Assembly: GCF_002260525.1 (NCBI RefSeq)
Contig: NZ_MRYI01000002.1
Coordinates: forward strand, 434,001 to 498,000
Direction of reading: 5' to 3'
Length of the DNA: 64,000 bases
From: Hahella sp. CCB-MM4
GTDB lineage: Bacteria > Pseudomonadota > Gammaproteobacteria > Pseudomonadales > Oleiphilaceae
Numbering within the stretch: position 1 is the stretch's first letter; every line of letters starts with the position of its first letter. Under the pieces are notes generated by a model. That model made no database searches. It was not told where the DNA came from and saw nothing but the letters and a program-made list of their open reading frames with translations. Shown piece by piece: positions 9,437 to 17,298 of this stretch. The position numbers and the translations under genes were made by a program.

Positions 9437-9465
9437 GGCCCGGAAACTTCCGGGCCCTTCTTCTT
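9437..9465 (+). terminator. Rho-independent terminator after the TRAP operon
   Basis: GGCCCGGA (9437-9444) and TCCGGGCC (9449-9456) form a perfect GC-rich stem with an AACT loop, followed by a pyrimidine-rich tract, CTTCTTCTT. It lies 23 bp after the binding-protein stop. Confidence 0.85.
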
Positions 9466-9470
9466 AGGTC

Positions 9471-9542
9471 TTTCCCTTTCCCTTTCCCTTTCCCTTTCCC
9501 TTTCCCTTTCCCTTTCCCTTTCCCTTTCCCTTTCCCTTTCCC
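9471..9542. repeat. Perfect hexanucleotide microsatellite, (TTTCCC) x 12
   Basis: Twelve uninterrupted copies of TTTCCC start six bases beyond the terminator. The minus strand is therefore GGGAAA x 12, with twelve G3 runs and 3-base A3 spacers, which fits the general G-quadruplex pattern. No gene crosses it on either strand. Perfect identity suggests recent or ongoing slippage. The following 250 bp (9543-9794) are AT-rich and I see only a ribosome site (GGCAGGA) for the next gene. Confidence 0.95.
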
Positions 9543-9794
9543 GAATCATTTTCCGCTGCGAAATCCAGTCTTCAATCTACGGAAGTGAAGTTTTGTCACA
9601 AGCGAAAAACATAAGTAAACAAAGTGGATACATAATGAAACATTGATAAATAAGAGGGATGGAAAAGCCGATCGAAATGATCAAAAAAATATACCTAGAA
9701 TGGCATATTTTTAGGTTGGGTTTGCAAGTGCAATTAGATATGCTCCCGAACAACGATAAATTAACATAATTAACCCAACAGGGCAGGATAAACA

Positions 9795-10088
9795 ATGTCT
9801 CAGGCATGGACAGTCGACCGCAACACCGGTATTGCGGAACATCAAACCGGTTTAACCCTCGCGTTTACAGAATCCCACGGTCAGGTGCAACAGATAACTC
9901 CCCGCCATGTTCCCAAAGGTATGGATTCCCTGAAAATGGTCCGTCTGATCCGTGAAGGTATGGAAGCCATAGAGTCAGGACTGGGTAACGCTGCTGCACG
10001 CAACAGCAGACCTGTAGGAGATGTTTCTTCCGCCACCAAACCCGTTGTGGTAAAACGCAAACGACGATTTGCCCCCAAAGTTGAATGA
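9795..10088 (+). CDS. Small uncharacterised protein with basic C-terminus
   Basis: A 97-residue soluble protein I do not recognise. It is preceded by AGGA at a good distance from the ATG and followed 34 bp later by a RidA-family gene in the same direction, so the two may be cotranscribed. The middle (MDSLKMVRLIREGMEAIESGLGNAAA) is probably helical; the tail is strongly basic (VVVKRKRRFAPKVE), which could contact nucleic acid. No signal peptide, membrane segment or cysteine. It is supported as a gene by its ribosome site, codon use like its neighbours, and tight packing. Confidence 0.7.
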   Translation: MSQAWTVDRNTGIAEHQTGLTLAFTESHGQVQQITPRHVPKGMDSLKMVRLIREGMEAIESGLGNAAARNSRPVGDVSSATKPVVVKRKRRFAPKVE

Positions 10089-10122
10089 GCCCTGACACAG
10101 GCTTGGTAAGATAGTTTCGAAT

Positions 10123-10485
10123 ATGAGCAAAATTACAAGACATACCATCACCACCCGCGCCTCCGATATGGTCGCCTACAATGGCGTACTTCGCCTGGTA
10201 GATATCCCACCAACAGAAGACGGCGATATTACCAGCCAGACCCAGGGCCTCCTTGACGATCTGGAACAAATGCTTGAAGAAGGCGGTAGCAGCAAGGCTC
10301 ATCTACTGATGGCCACAATCTACCTCACGGATATGGCTGACTATGACGCTTTTAATGCCGTGTGGGATGCCTGGTTACCGGAAGGACACGCACCGGTCAG
10401 AGCCTGTATCCAGGTGGCCGGATTGGCCCTTCCCGGATGGAAAGTTGAAATTGCTGTTGAAGCTGCATTAAAAGAATCTTCCTGA
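10123..10485 (+). CDS. RidA/YjgF-family imine deaminase-like protein
   Basis: A 120-residue Rid-family protein, a small trimeric cytosolic enzyme that hydrolyses reactive enamine/imine intermediates. The canonical catalytic arginine is present at residue 93 in APVRACIQV, and Glu109 in WKVEIAVEA matches the conserved acidic residue. The N-terminus (RHTITTRASDMVAYNGVLRLVDIP) belongs to a subgroup distinct from canonical RidA, so the physiological substrate is uncertain. It probably forms a unit with the small gene upstream. Confidence 0.85.
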   Translation: MSKITRHTITTRASDMVAYNGVLRLVDIPPTEDGDITSQTQGLLDDLEQMLEEGGSSKAHLLMATIYLTDMADYDAFNAVWDAWLPEGHAPVRACIQVAGLALPGWKVEIAVEAALKESS

Positions 10486-10498
10486 CGAATCCTACCCA

Positions 10499-10542
10499 CT
10501 TCTGTGGGAGATTGTCGGGCTTTTGACAAACTCCCACAGAAG
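10499..10542. terminator. Long near-perfect hairpin (44 bp) after the Rid gene
   Basis: CTTCTGTGGGAG (10499-10510) pairs with CTCCCACAGAAG (10531-10542). After an A/A mismatch, TTGTC (10512-10516) pairs with GACAA (10525-10529) around the loop GGGCTTTT. There is no T-run. It could end transcription of the Rid gene or be a REP-like palindrome. Confidence 0.5.
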
Positions 10543-10594
10543 CCTGCGTTACAGTATGGCGTTTACCTGATCTCAATGTATTGCGGGTTACACC

Positions 10595-11653
10595 ATGACA
10601 AACGCCCCTGCCAACCATACGACACCCACAACCTCCTCACCCCGTATTTTCATTTTTGGCGCCGGTAGTATTGGGTGTTATGTCGGAGGTCATTTGCTAG
10701 CCGCAGGAGCCGATCTTCATCTGATTGGCCGCGAAAGACTACGCAAGACTCTGGAAAAATCCCCATTATGCGTATCCGACTATCTCGGATATCAACAGCA
10801 AATAACCCTACCCGCTGAACGATTCCATCTGACCGCTGAAGAAGCCTGCAACGCAGACTTGGTGCTGGTTACGGTAAAGTCAGCCGCCACCGGGGAAGCC
10901 GGAGATATTCTTGCCCCCGTACTTAGACCAGGAACGCTGGTCATTAGTTTGCAAAACGGGATATCCAATGCCGACACCTTGCGTCGCAAATTACCCCAGT
11001 GCACGGTCCTGGCTGGAATGGTACCGTTCAACGTTCTTCAGCAATCTCCCGGGCATTTTCACCAGGGTACAGAGGGACACCTGGCCATCCAGAAAAACCC
11101 GTCTTTGTCGCCGTTTATCGGAGTTTTCGATAACGCCGGACTTCCTATCGAAGAGTGTGCTGACATGACCTCAGTCATGTGGTCCAAGCTATTGCTCAAC
11201 CTGAATAATCCAATCAATGCCCTGTCTGATATTCCATTAAAGGAACAGCTATCACAGAGAGGGTTCAGACGTTGTCTGGCGTTGGCCCAACAGGAAACAC
11301 TGCATTTATTAAGTCAGGCAGGGATTGATACGATTCGTCTGACGGCGGTACCAACCCCTTGGATTCCCAAAGTGATGAAACTCCCAGACTGGCTGTTCAC
11401 CCGGCTGGCTTCACGAATGCTGGCCATTGACCCTATTGCCCGCTCTTCCATGTGGGAAGATCTGCAGGCCGGTCGCCAAACTGAGATCGATTGGATTAAC
11501 GGCGAGGTTGTCAGGCTGGCACAAAACCTTGGAGTGGAAGCCCCCGTGAATAAAAGACTGGTGGAACTGGTACATCAGGCCGAAAAAGGGACTAAAACAC
11601 ACTGGGATGCCGACTCACTTTATCGCGATCTACTCAGCAATTCCTCCACCTAG
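10595..11653 (+). CDS. 2-dehydropantoate 2-reductase family (PanE/ApbA)
   Basis: NADPH-dependent ketopantoate reductase-type enzyme, 352 residues, slightly longer than the roughly 300 usual for PanE. The Rossmann motif GAGSIG is at 22-27 after a short polar leader; KSAATGEA and SLQNGISNADTL are family positions. The ketopantoate-reductase C-domain is recognisable from VMWSKLLLNLNNPINAL (catalytic Lys and Asn) and RSSMWEDLQAGRQTEIDWINGEV. Many genomes carry several paralogues acting on other 2-oxo acids, so pantothenate synthesis is likely but not certain. Confidence 0.85.
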   Translation: MTNAPANHTTPTTSSPRIFIFGAGSIGCYVGGHLLAAGADLHLIGRERLRKTLEKSPLCVSDYLGYQQQITLPAERFHLTAEEACNADLVLVTVKSAATGEAGDILAPVLRPGTLVISLQNGISNADTLRRKLPQCTVLAGMVPFNVLQQSPGHFHQGTEGHLAIQKNPSLSPFIGVFDNAGLPIEECADMTSVMWSKLLLNLNNPINALSDIPLKEQLSQRGFRRCLALAQQETLHLLSQAGIDTIRLTAVPTPWIPKVMKLPDWLFTRLASRMLAIDPIARSSMWEDLQAGRQTEIDWINGEVVRLAQNLGVEAPVNKRLVELVHQAEKGTKTHWDADSLYRDLLSNSST

Positions 11654-11658
11654 AGTTC

Positions 11659-11754
11659 TTTCATCTTACAGATCTTCCATCTGGCAGTTATTCCGTCTAG
11701 CTAATTTTCGATCTAGCAACTCCTAGATCCAGCAGATCTTCCATTTAGCTGTTT
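11659..11754. repeat. Six-copy, exactly 16-bp diverged tandem repeat
   Basis: Six 16-base units without indels start at 11659, 11675, 11691, 11707, 11723 and 11739. Their consensus is close to TTCCATCTAGCAGATC. The array begins six bases after the panE-like stop and ends near the norR stop, so it fills this convergent gap. Confidence 0.75.
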
Positions 11755-11786
11755 TCTATTGAGATCATGATTTAGCCATATTCAGG

Positions 11787-13325
11787 CTATTTCATACCAA
11801 GCTTGCGGGCCAGCTTATGTAAGTTACTGGGATCAAGTTCAAGTGTTCTCGCTGCCGCCGCCCAATTGTGATGATGTTTTTCCAGCGCCTCACGAACAGC
11901 TTGCCGCTGACAATTCTCCACCTGCAAACGAAGTGAACCTGCGATCTCGGAAGAAAAGGTTCCAGGCGCTTTCTCTTCGAGGGTTTCAGTAGTCACCGGA
12001 GGATCAACAATCTCCAAATCCAGCAACACAGGATCCAGCGTCAGAATGGTATTTCGATCCACTCCATGACTAATGGCTTTCAGTGCCGCCCGGCTAACCA
12101 CATGTTCAAGCTCGCGTATATTGCCAGGCCACGGATATTTCAATACGGCCTGCTCCGCCGCAGGAGACAGACGAAGGCTGCGCACCCCCAACCGGGCGCG
12201 ATTGAGTTCCAGAAAGTGGCCGGCAAGCACCAGTACATCGTTGCCACGTTCCCTCAATGGCGGAATGGGAATGGGATAAACGGAGAGGCGATGATAGAGA
12301 TCCGCCCTGAACTTTCCGTCCCGAACCCGATCCTGCAGATTACGATTGGTTGCAGCAACAATCCTGACATCAACGCGACGGGGTTTATCTTCCCCCAAAC
12401 GCTGGATTTCACCATTCTGGAGAGTTCTGAGAAGTTTAGCCTGCACGGTCAGCGGCAATTCACCAACTTCGTCTAAAAACAGGGTCCCACCATTGGCGGC
12501 CTCAACCCTTCCTGCCCGCTCAGTGGCAGCCCCCGAGAATGCTCCCTTAATGTGGCCAAATAGCTCACTTTCGGCCAGACTCTCCGGCAGCGCTGCACAG
12601 TTCACATGAACCAGGGGAGCCTTGTTTCTTGGCGAGTGGGTGTGAACCCTTCTGGCAAACAGTTCCTTACCGACACCTGTCTCGCCAGTCAGTAACACCG
12701 GTAGTTCAGAATCCGCCACCACATCCAGTTCCGCAAGCAATTTGGCAATCACCGGACTGTGGCCAAGTATCTCGTCGCTGTCGGTAACGGTAGAGCCATT
12801 TGCCTGAGTATCCTGACGCAGTATTGTCAGATTGCGCCGCTCCTGCTCCAGCCTGGTGATCCTGATTGCCGCCTCAATCAGAAGGGTATAACGTGCCAGT
12901 AATTCCTGGGCTTTGGCATCAAACGTCCCCGGTTCCATCGCGTCCAGGGTCAGAACTCCCCAGAGGTTCCCTTCCACAAACAGGCTGACTCCCATGCAAT
13001 CATGCACCGGCAGAGGCTCCCCCACACAACTTTCCAACAGCCCGTCGTAGGGGTCCGGCAACCCTGAATCGTGGTCAAAGCACACCGGTTTACGATCTGC
13101 CAGGATCGCGGCCAGTCGCGGGTGTTGCCCGACAACAAACCGTCTGCCGAGGGTTTCATGGACCAGACCCACCGTGGCTTCCGGCCGCAGATCATCGCCA
13201 TCCAGTCTTAATAACGCCACCGCACCAGAGCGGAATTCTGCACGGATAGCCCCCACCAGCCGTTGCAGACGAATACCTTGAGGCAACTCGGTCACCAGGT
13301 CAGCCAATAGTCCGGATTCGATCAT
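11787..13325 (-). CDS. norR: Nitric-oxide-responsive sigma-54 activator NorR
   Basis: Enhancer-binding protein that senses NO through a GAF-domain iron centre and activates sigma-54 transcription of NO detoxification genes. From the ATG at 13325 it is 512 residues. The GAF domain (about 15-165) keeps NorR-type residues (GRRF, DSGLPDPYDGL, VHDCMGVSLF). The AAA+ domain has Walker A GETGVGKE (about 214-221), GAFSGA (about 261-266) where most family members have GAFTGA, and Walker B TLFLDEVGEL. A Fis-type helix-turn-helix ends the protein (NWAAAARTLELDPSNLHKLARKLG). An upstream GTG at 13358 falls inside the operator sites, so the ATG with AAGG upstream is preferred. Divergent from ytfE-norB. Confidence 0.93.
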   Translation of the reverse strand: MIESGLLADLVTELPQGIRLQRLVGAIRAEFRSGAVALLRLDGDDLRPEATVGLVHETLGRRFVVGQHPRLAAILADRKPVCFDHDSGLPDPYDGLLESCVGEPLPVHDCMGVSLFVEGNLWGVLTLDAMEPGTFDAKAQELLARYTLLIEAAIRITRLEQERRNLTILRQDTQANGSTVTDSDEILGHSPVIAKLLAELDVVADSELPVLLTGETGVGKELFARRVHTHSPRNKAPLVHVNCAALPESLAESELFGHIKGAFSGAATERAGRVEAANGGTLFLDEVGELPLTVQAKLLRTLQNGEIQRLGEDKPRRVDVRIVAATNRNLQDRVRDGKFRADLYHRLSVYPIPIPPLRERGNDVLVLAGHFLELNRARLGVRSLRLSPAAEQAVLKYPWPGNIRELEHVVSRAALKAISHGVDRNTILTLDPVLLDLEIVDPPVTTETLEEKAPGTFSSEIAGSLRLQVENCQRQAVREALEKHHHNWAAAARTLELDPSNLHKLARKLGMK

Positions 13326-13338
13326 GGTTAAAAATACC
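13326..13338. promoter_or_regulatory. Candidate NorR site 1 (GT-N7-AC)
   Basis: GGT-TAAAAAT-ACC matches the NorR half-site arrangement GT-N7-AC with an AT core. It abuts the norR ATG, so binding here could also repress norR. Confidence 0.6.
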
Positions 13339-13345
13339 TTATCTA

Positions 13346-13360
13346 GGGTAATAAACACCC
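13346..13360. promoter_or_regulatory. Candidate NorR site 2 (GT-N7-AC)
   Basis: GGGT-AATAAAC-ACCC is a 15-bp inverted repeat matching GT-N7-AC. It lies 21 bp from site 1. Confidence 0.7.
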
Positions 13361-13370
13361 TACCCGATTA

Positions 13371-13384
13371 GGGTAATAATTACC
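13371..13384. promoter_or_regulatory. Candidate NorR site 3 (GT-N7-AC)
   Basis: GGT-AATAATT-ACC matches the same pattern, 25 bp from site 2 and about 43 bp upstream of the -24 element. Three sites match the three-enhancer arrangement known for E. coli norVW. Confidence 0.7.
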
Positions 13385-13425
13385 ACATCAAAATTATAAT
13401 CATTTTATTTCAACAACTTAAAACA

Positions 13426-13440
13426 TGGCACATGCCTTGC
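13426..13440 (+). promoter_or_regulatory. Sigma-54 promoter of ytfE-norB
   Basis: TGGCACATGCCTTGC matches the consensus TGGCAC-N5-TTGC exactly, with GG at -24 (13427-13428) and GC at -12 (13439-13440). The start point is expected near 13452, giving a leader of about 38 bases. Confidence 0.93.
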
Positions 13441-13489
13441 CATATATAGATTAACAACACAGACAATGTATCAACACGAGGAGTTCACC

Positions 13490-14164
13490 ATGACATTGCT
13501 TGATCAATCTGTTGGCTGGGTAGCACGTAATATCCCCGGCTCTACCCGCTTGTTCAGAGAGTATGGACTGGATTTTTGTTGTGGAGGCCAGCATCCGCTC
13601 AAGGATGCACTGTCCGAAAAGGGGATCGATCCGGAGCCGGTATTGGAAAAGCTGGCCGCCTTGCAGGACGAACCGACAAAAGGTCTGGATTGGTCCAAAG
13701 CCCCGAGAAACCAATTGATAGACCATATTTTAAGGCGCTATCACGCACGCCACCGGGAACAACTACCGGAGCTCATCCATCTCTCCCGCCGTGTGGAGCA
13801 TGTTCACGGTGAGCGTCCGGAATGCCCAGTGGGACTGGCCGACCACCTGACCAATATGCTCAACGAATTGGAAAGCCATATGCTGAAAGAGGAGAACGTC
13901 CTATTTCCTCTACTGCAACAAGGTATCGGCGGCATGCAGGTCAACGGCCCGGTTTCCGTCATGCGATTCGAGCATGATCAGCATGGCGAAGCGCTGGATA
14001 CGCTGGCCGCTTTGACCAATGACATTCAACTTCCTAAAGGAGCTTGCAATACATGGCGAGCCTTATATGCCGGATTGAATCAGTTGCGCGACGATCTCAT
14101 GCAGCACATTCACCTGGAGAACAACATCCTGTTCGTGGATGCTTTGGGAGGTCAGCATGGCTAA
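13490..14164 (+). CDS. ytfE: Iron-sulfur cluster repair di-iron protein (RIC/YtfE)
   Basis: Cytosolic hemerythrin-like di-iron protein that repairs Fe-S centres damaged by NO or oxidants. The 224-residue product starts at the ATG at 13490, with GAGGAG six bases upstream; the ORF extends a little further up without support. The N-terminal ScdA_N domain has the Cys pair C30-C31 in LDFCCGG. The hemerythrin domain provides the His/Glu ligands (HARHREQLPEL, ESHMLKEENVLFP, FEHDQHGEALD, HIHLENNILF). It overlaps norB by 8 bp and shares the sigma-54 promoter, so it belongs to the NorR regulon. Confidence 0.93.
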   Translation: MTLLDQSVGWVARNIPGSTRLFREYGLDFCCGGQHPLKDALSEKGIDPEPVLEKLAALQDEPTKGLDWSKAPRNQLIDHILRRYHARHREQLPELIHLSRRVEHVHGERPECPVGLADHLTNMLNELESHMLKEENVLFPLLQQGIGGMQVNGPVSVMRFEHDQHGEALDTLAALTNDIQLPKGACNTWRALYAGLNQLRDDLMQHIHLENNILFVDALGGQHG

Positions 14165-16436
14165 TTACAAAAAACTGTGGTGGACGCTTTTGATCGTTGT
14201 GGCCATCACTTTTTCCCTGTTGGGATATTTCGGCAAGGAAGTTTATCGCCAGGCGCCGCCGATTCCAGACAGCTTTGCCACTACGGAGGGTTCAGCGCTA
14301 TTCAGCCACGAGGACATTCTGGACGGACAGACCGCCTGGCAATCCGTGGGGGGTATGCAACTGGGCTCCATTTGGGGGCACGGAGCCTACCAAGCCCCTG
14401 ACTGGACTGCAGACTGGCTGCATCGAGAACTGACCAACTGGCTGGAGCTGGCAGCTCAGGAAGAGTTCGGTACTGACTATCAAGAGCTCAATGAAGAACA
14501 GCAGTTTCTGTTGCAGCATCGATTAAAATCCGAGTATCGACACAATACACTCGAAACCGAGAGCAATACCGTGTTGATCAGTGAGCGTCGTGCACAGGCG
14601 ATACAGGCCACTGCGGACTATTATTCACGCCTGTTCAGCGATGCACCTGAACTTCATGGCACCCGTGAAAGCTATGCCATGAAGGAGAACACCTTACCCA
14701 GCGCTGAGCGCAGGGAAGACCTGACCGCGTTCTTTTTCTGGACGTCCTGGGCTGCGTCAACAGAGCGTCCCGGCTCAACAGCGACTTATACCAATAACTG
14801 GCCGCACGAACCGCTGATCGATAACCGCCCCACTGCCGAGAACATCATGTGGTCAATTATCAGCGTCGTCTTATTGATCGCCGGTATTGGCGGCTTAGTA
14901 TGGGGTTGGTCCTTCCTTCACAAAGAAGAAGATGCAGATCTGAAAGCACCGCTTCAGGATCCTTTGTCCCTGGTTCGATTAACACCTTCCCAACGGGCGC
15001 TTGGCAAATACCTGTTTCTGGTGGTGGCGCTGTTCTGCTTCCAGGTACTCCTGGGAGGTTTTACCGCTCACTACACCGTCGAAGGCCAGCAGTTCTACGG
15101 CCTGGACCTGTCCCAATGGTTCCCGTATTCATTAGTTCGTACCTGGCATATCCAAAGTGCCTTATTCTGGATTGCCACAGGGTTCCTGGCAGCAGGTCTA
15201 TTCCTCGCTCCCATTATCAATGGTGGTAAGGATCCGAAGTACCAGAAGTTGGGTGTGGATATCCTGTTCTGGGCACTGGTGCTTGTTGTCGTCGGTTCAT
15301 TTACCGGTAATTGGCTCGCGATTGCCCAGATCATGCCGCCTGAGCTGAACTTCTGGCTTGGCCATCAGGGATACGAATATGTGGACCTGGGACGTTTGTG
15401 GCAGATCGGGAAATTCCTGGGGGTCGCGTTCTGGCTGGTTCTCATGCTCCGAGGCATTACCAATACCCTGAAACAACCAGGCGACAAAAACCTGCTGGCA
15501 TTGCTGACAGCCTCTGTAATCGCCATCGGCTTGTTCTACGGTTCAGCGTTCTTCTATGGTGAGCGCACCCATATTTCGATCATGGAGTACTGGCGCTGGT
15601 GGGTCGTTCATCTTTGGGTGGAAGGTTTCTTTGAAGTCTTTGCCACTACGGCTCTGGCCTTCATCTTCTGTTCCCTGGGACTGGTGTCCAAGCGCATGGC
15701 CACCACCGCCAGTCTGGCATCTGCCTCGCTGTTCATGCTTGGCGGTATTCCCGGCACTTTCCATCACTTGTATTTTGCCGGCACCACCACACCGGTCATG
15801 GCGGTGGGAGCGACTTTCAGCGCGCTGGAAGTGGTACCGTTGATCGTGTTGGGTTACGAAGCCTGGGAGAACTGGCGGCTACGTAAAAGTGCCCCCTGGA
15901 TGGAACAACTGAAATGGCCGTTGATGTGCTTTATCGCAGTAGCTTTCTGGAACATGTTGGGTGCCGGGGTCTTTGGATTCATGATCAATCCGCCAATCTC
16001 GCTGTACTATGTGCAAGGACTCAACACTACACCGGTGCACGCCCATGCCGCGCTTTTTGGTGTCTACGGATTCCTTGCCCTGGGCTTCACCCTGCTGGTG
16101 TTGCGTTACATCCGCCCACAACTGGTGTTCAGTGAGAAACTGATGAAAACCGGTTTCTGGTGGTTAAATGCCGGAGTGGTGCTGATGATTGCCACCAGCC
16201 TTCTCCCTATCGGGTTGATTCAGTTCTACGCCAGCACCAGCGAAGGCCTCTGGTACGCTCGTAGCGAAGCGTTCATGCAATCGGGCCTTCTGGAAACTCT
16301 GCGCTGGGTCAGAACTTTCGGTGATGTGGTGTTTATCGTTGGCGCGTTTGCCTTCTCCTGGCAAGTGGTGAAAGGCGTGTTTGGATTGGAGAAGGACGAG
16401 TTACCACGAACTGGTCTAGCAACTGAACTGAAATAA
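14157..16436 (+). CDS. norB: Quinol-dependent nitric oxide reductase (qNOR)
   Basis: Single-subunit respiratory NO reductase (2 NO to N2O) of the haem-copper oxidase superfamily, in the inner membrane. The 759-residue length, an N-terminal helix, and a periplasmic cytochrome-c-like fold lacking haem motifs (about residues 35-215) identify the qNOR type rather than cNOR. The NorB core of about 12 helices follows, with histidine ligands visible in TWHIQSALFW, RWWVVHLWVEGFFEVF and GTFHHLYFAGT. The ATG at 14157 has GGGAGG five bases upstream and overlaps the ytfE stop (ATGGCTAA). No nitrite reductase is nearby, so a detoxification role is likely. Confidence 0.95.
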   Translation: MANYKKLWWTLLIVVAITFSLLGYFGKEVYRQAPPIPDSFATTEGSALFSHEDILDGQTAWQSVGGMQLGSIWGHGAYQAPDWTADWLHRELTNWLELAAQEEFGTDYQELNEEQQFLLQHRLKSEYRHNTLETESNTVLISERRAQAIQATADYYSRLFSDAPELHGTRESYAMKENTLPSAERREDLTAFFFWTSWAASTERPGSTATYTNNWPHEPLIDNRPTAENIMWSIISVVLLIAGIGGLVWGWSFLHKEEDADLKAPLQDPLSLVRLTPSQRALGKYLFLVVALFCFQVLLGGFTAHYTVEGQQFYGLDLSQWFPYSLVRTWHIQSALFWIATGFLAAGLFLAPIINGGKDPKYQKLGVDILFWALVLVVVGSFTGNWLAIAQIMPPELNFWLGHQGYEYVDLGRLWQIGKFLGVAFWLVLMLRGITNTLKQPGDKNLLALLTASVIAIGLFYGSAFFYGERTHISIMEYWRWWVVHLWVEGFFEVFATTALAFIFCSLGLVSKRMATTASLASASLFMLGGIPGTFHHLYFAGTTTPVMAVGATFSALEVVPLIVLGYEAWENWRLRKSAPWMEQLKWPLMCFIAVAFWNMLGAGVFGFMINPPISLYYVQGLNTTPVHAHAALFGVYGFLALGFTLLVLRYIRPQLVFSEKLMKTGFWWLNAGVVLMIATSLLPIGLIQFYASTSEGLWYARSEAFMQSGLLETLRWVRTFGDVVFIVGAFAFSWQVVKGVFGLEKDELPRTGLATELK

Positions 16437-16452
16437 ACCATTTTAGCTATCC

Positions 16453-16482
16453 TGGGTCAGTTACCGTCAGGTTTCTGACCCA
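16453..16482 (+). terminator. Hairpin after norB
   Basis: TGGGTCAG (16453-16460) pairs with CTGACCCA (16475-16482) across 14 bases, 17 bp after the norB stop. There is no T-run, so termination is plausible but not certain. Confidence 0.45.
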
Positions 16483-16616
16483 CATCATTTCCTAAGAATA
16501 CCGATACCCTGGTCGATCAACTTTAAACGCAACATTTCATCCCAAATAATCTATCATATTGAAGTGCTGAACTTTTAAGGCACTCCATACCCATTCAAAG
16601 TTATTAAGGATAATTG

Positions 16617-17168
16617 ATGAAAATCTTACGTCTTGCCGTTTTAGCCTTTGTTGCCTCATTAATGTTCGGCTGCGCCAGCCCTGCCAGGGTAGACCAGATG
16701 GTAGCCTCCGGGCATCTTAACTATGACAAAAACCTGCAACATTCCATCGAGCTAACGGACGTTAAAGGTGGCGAATCCACCAATCCTCTCTGGACATCTG
16801 AAATCGGCAATCCAGAATTTACCAGCGCTCTCAGACAGTCGCTCCATCAACAGAACCTGCTTGGCTCAGAAGACCAAACCAAGTACGAATTAACAGCAAA
16901 CCTGATCAGCGTAGATCAACCATTGCTAGGGTTGGATATGGAAGTCATCACCCTTGTGGAGTATTCCTTGACTGAGAAAGCAACCGGCAAATCAATCTTC
17001 AAGCAATCTATACAAGCTCCCTACACCGCCACAGTAGGCGATTCATTTATCGCTATAGAGCGCCTGAGACTAGCAAATGAGGGCTCAGCAAGAGAAAATA
17101 TCAGCCAACTGTTGAATAAATTGGCTGAGTTGAAAATTGATAGCAACCAGGTTGCTCTGGTGCAGTAA
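16617..17168 (+). CDS. Uncharacterised lipoprotein
   Basis: A 183-residue exported lipoprotein. The signal peptide MKILRLAVLAFVASLMFGC ends in a lipobox (MFGC-A) with Cys at residue 19, and the mature part has no membrane segments. The ATG at 16617 follows AAGGATAATTG; a TTG one codon upstream opens the longer ORF. The mature domain (EFTSALRQSLHQQNLL, YELTANLISVDQPLLGLDMEVITLVEYSL) resembles small outer-membrane lipoprotein domains with a beta-sheet core, but I cannot name a family. No functional link to norB is evident. Confidence 0.75.
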   Translation: MKILRLAVLAFVASLMFGCASPARVDQMVASGHLNYDKNLQHSIELTDVKGGESTNPLWTSEIGNPEFTSALRQSLHQQNLLGSEDQTKYELTANLISVDQPLLGLDMEVITLVEYSLTEKATGKSIFKQSIQAPYTATVGDSFIAIERLRLANEGSARENISQLLNKLAELKIDSNQVALVQ

Positions 17169-17179
17169 CCCTCTTATGA

Positions 17180-17213
17180 AATGGGCCTGGTATCGGATGC
17201 CGTCTGGCCCATT
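17180..17213 (+). terminator. Hairpin after the lipoprotein gene
   Basis: AATGGGCC (17180-17187) pairs with GGCCCATT (17206-17213), loop 18, 11 bp past the stop. No strong T-run follows. Confidence 0.45.
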
Positions 17214-17298
17214 ATCATTTCAGCTATTTGTGACAGATTATATTTCACCTATGATTTGCAGCAATTAAGGGGTTTTCATCTGACACGGGAATAGCTGT

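Noticed and set aside
9127-9549. Minus-strand ORF with an Arg-Glu repeat N-terminus
   Set aside because: It is the (TTTCCC)12 array read in one frame plus antisense of the TRAP binding-protein gene; no ribosome site and no plausible protein.
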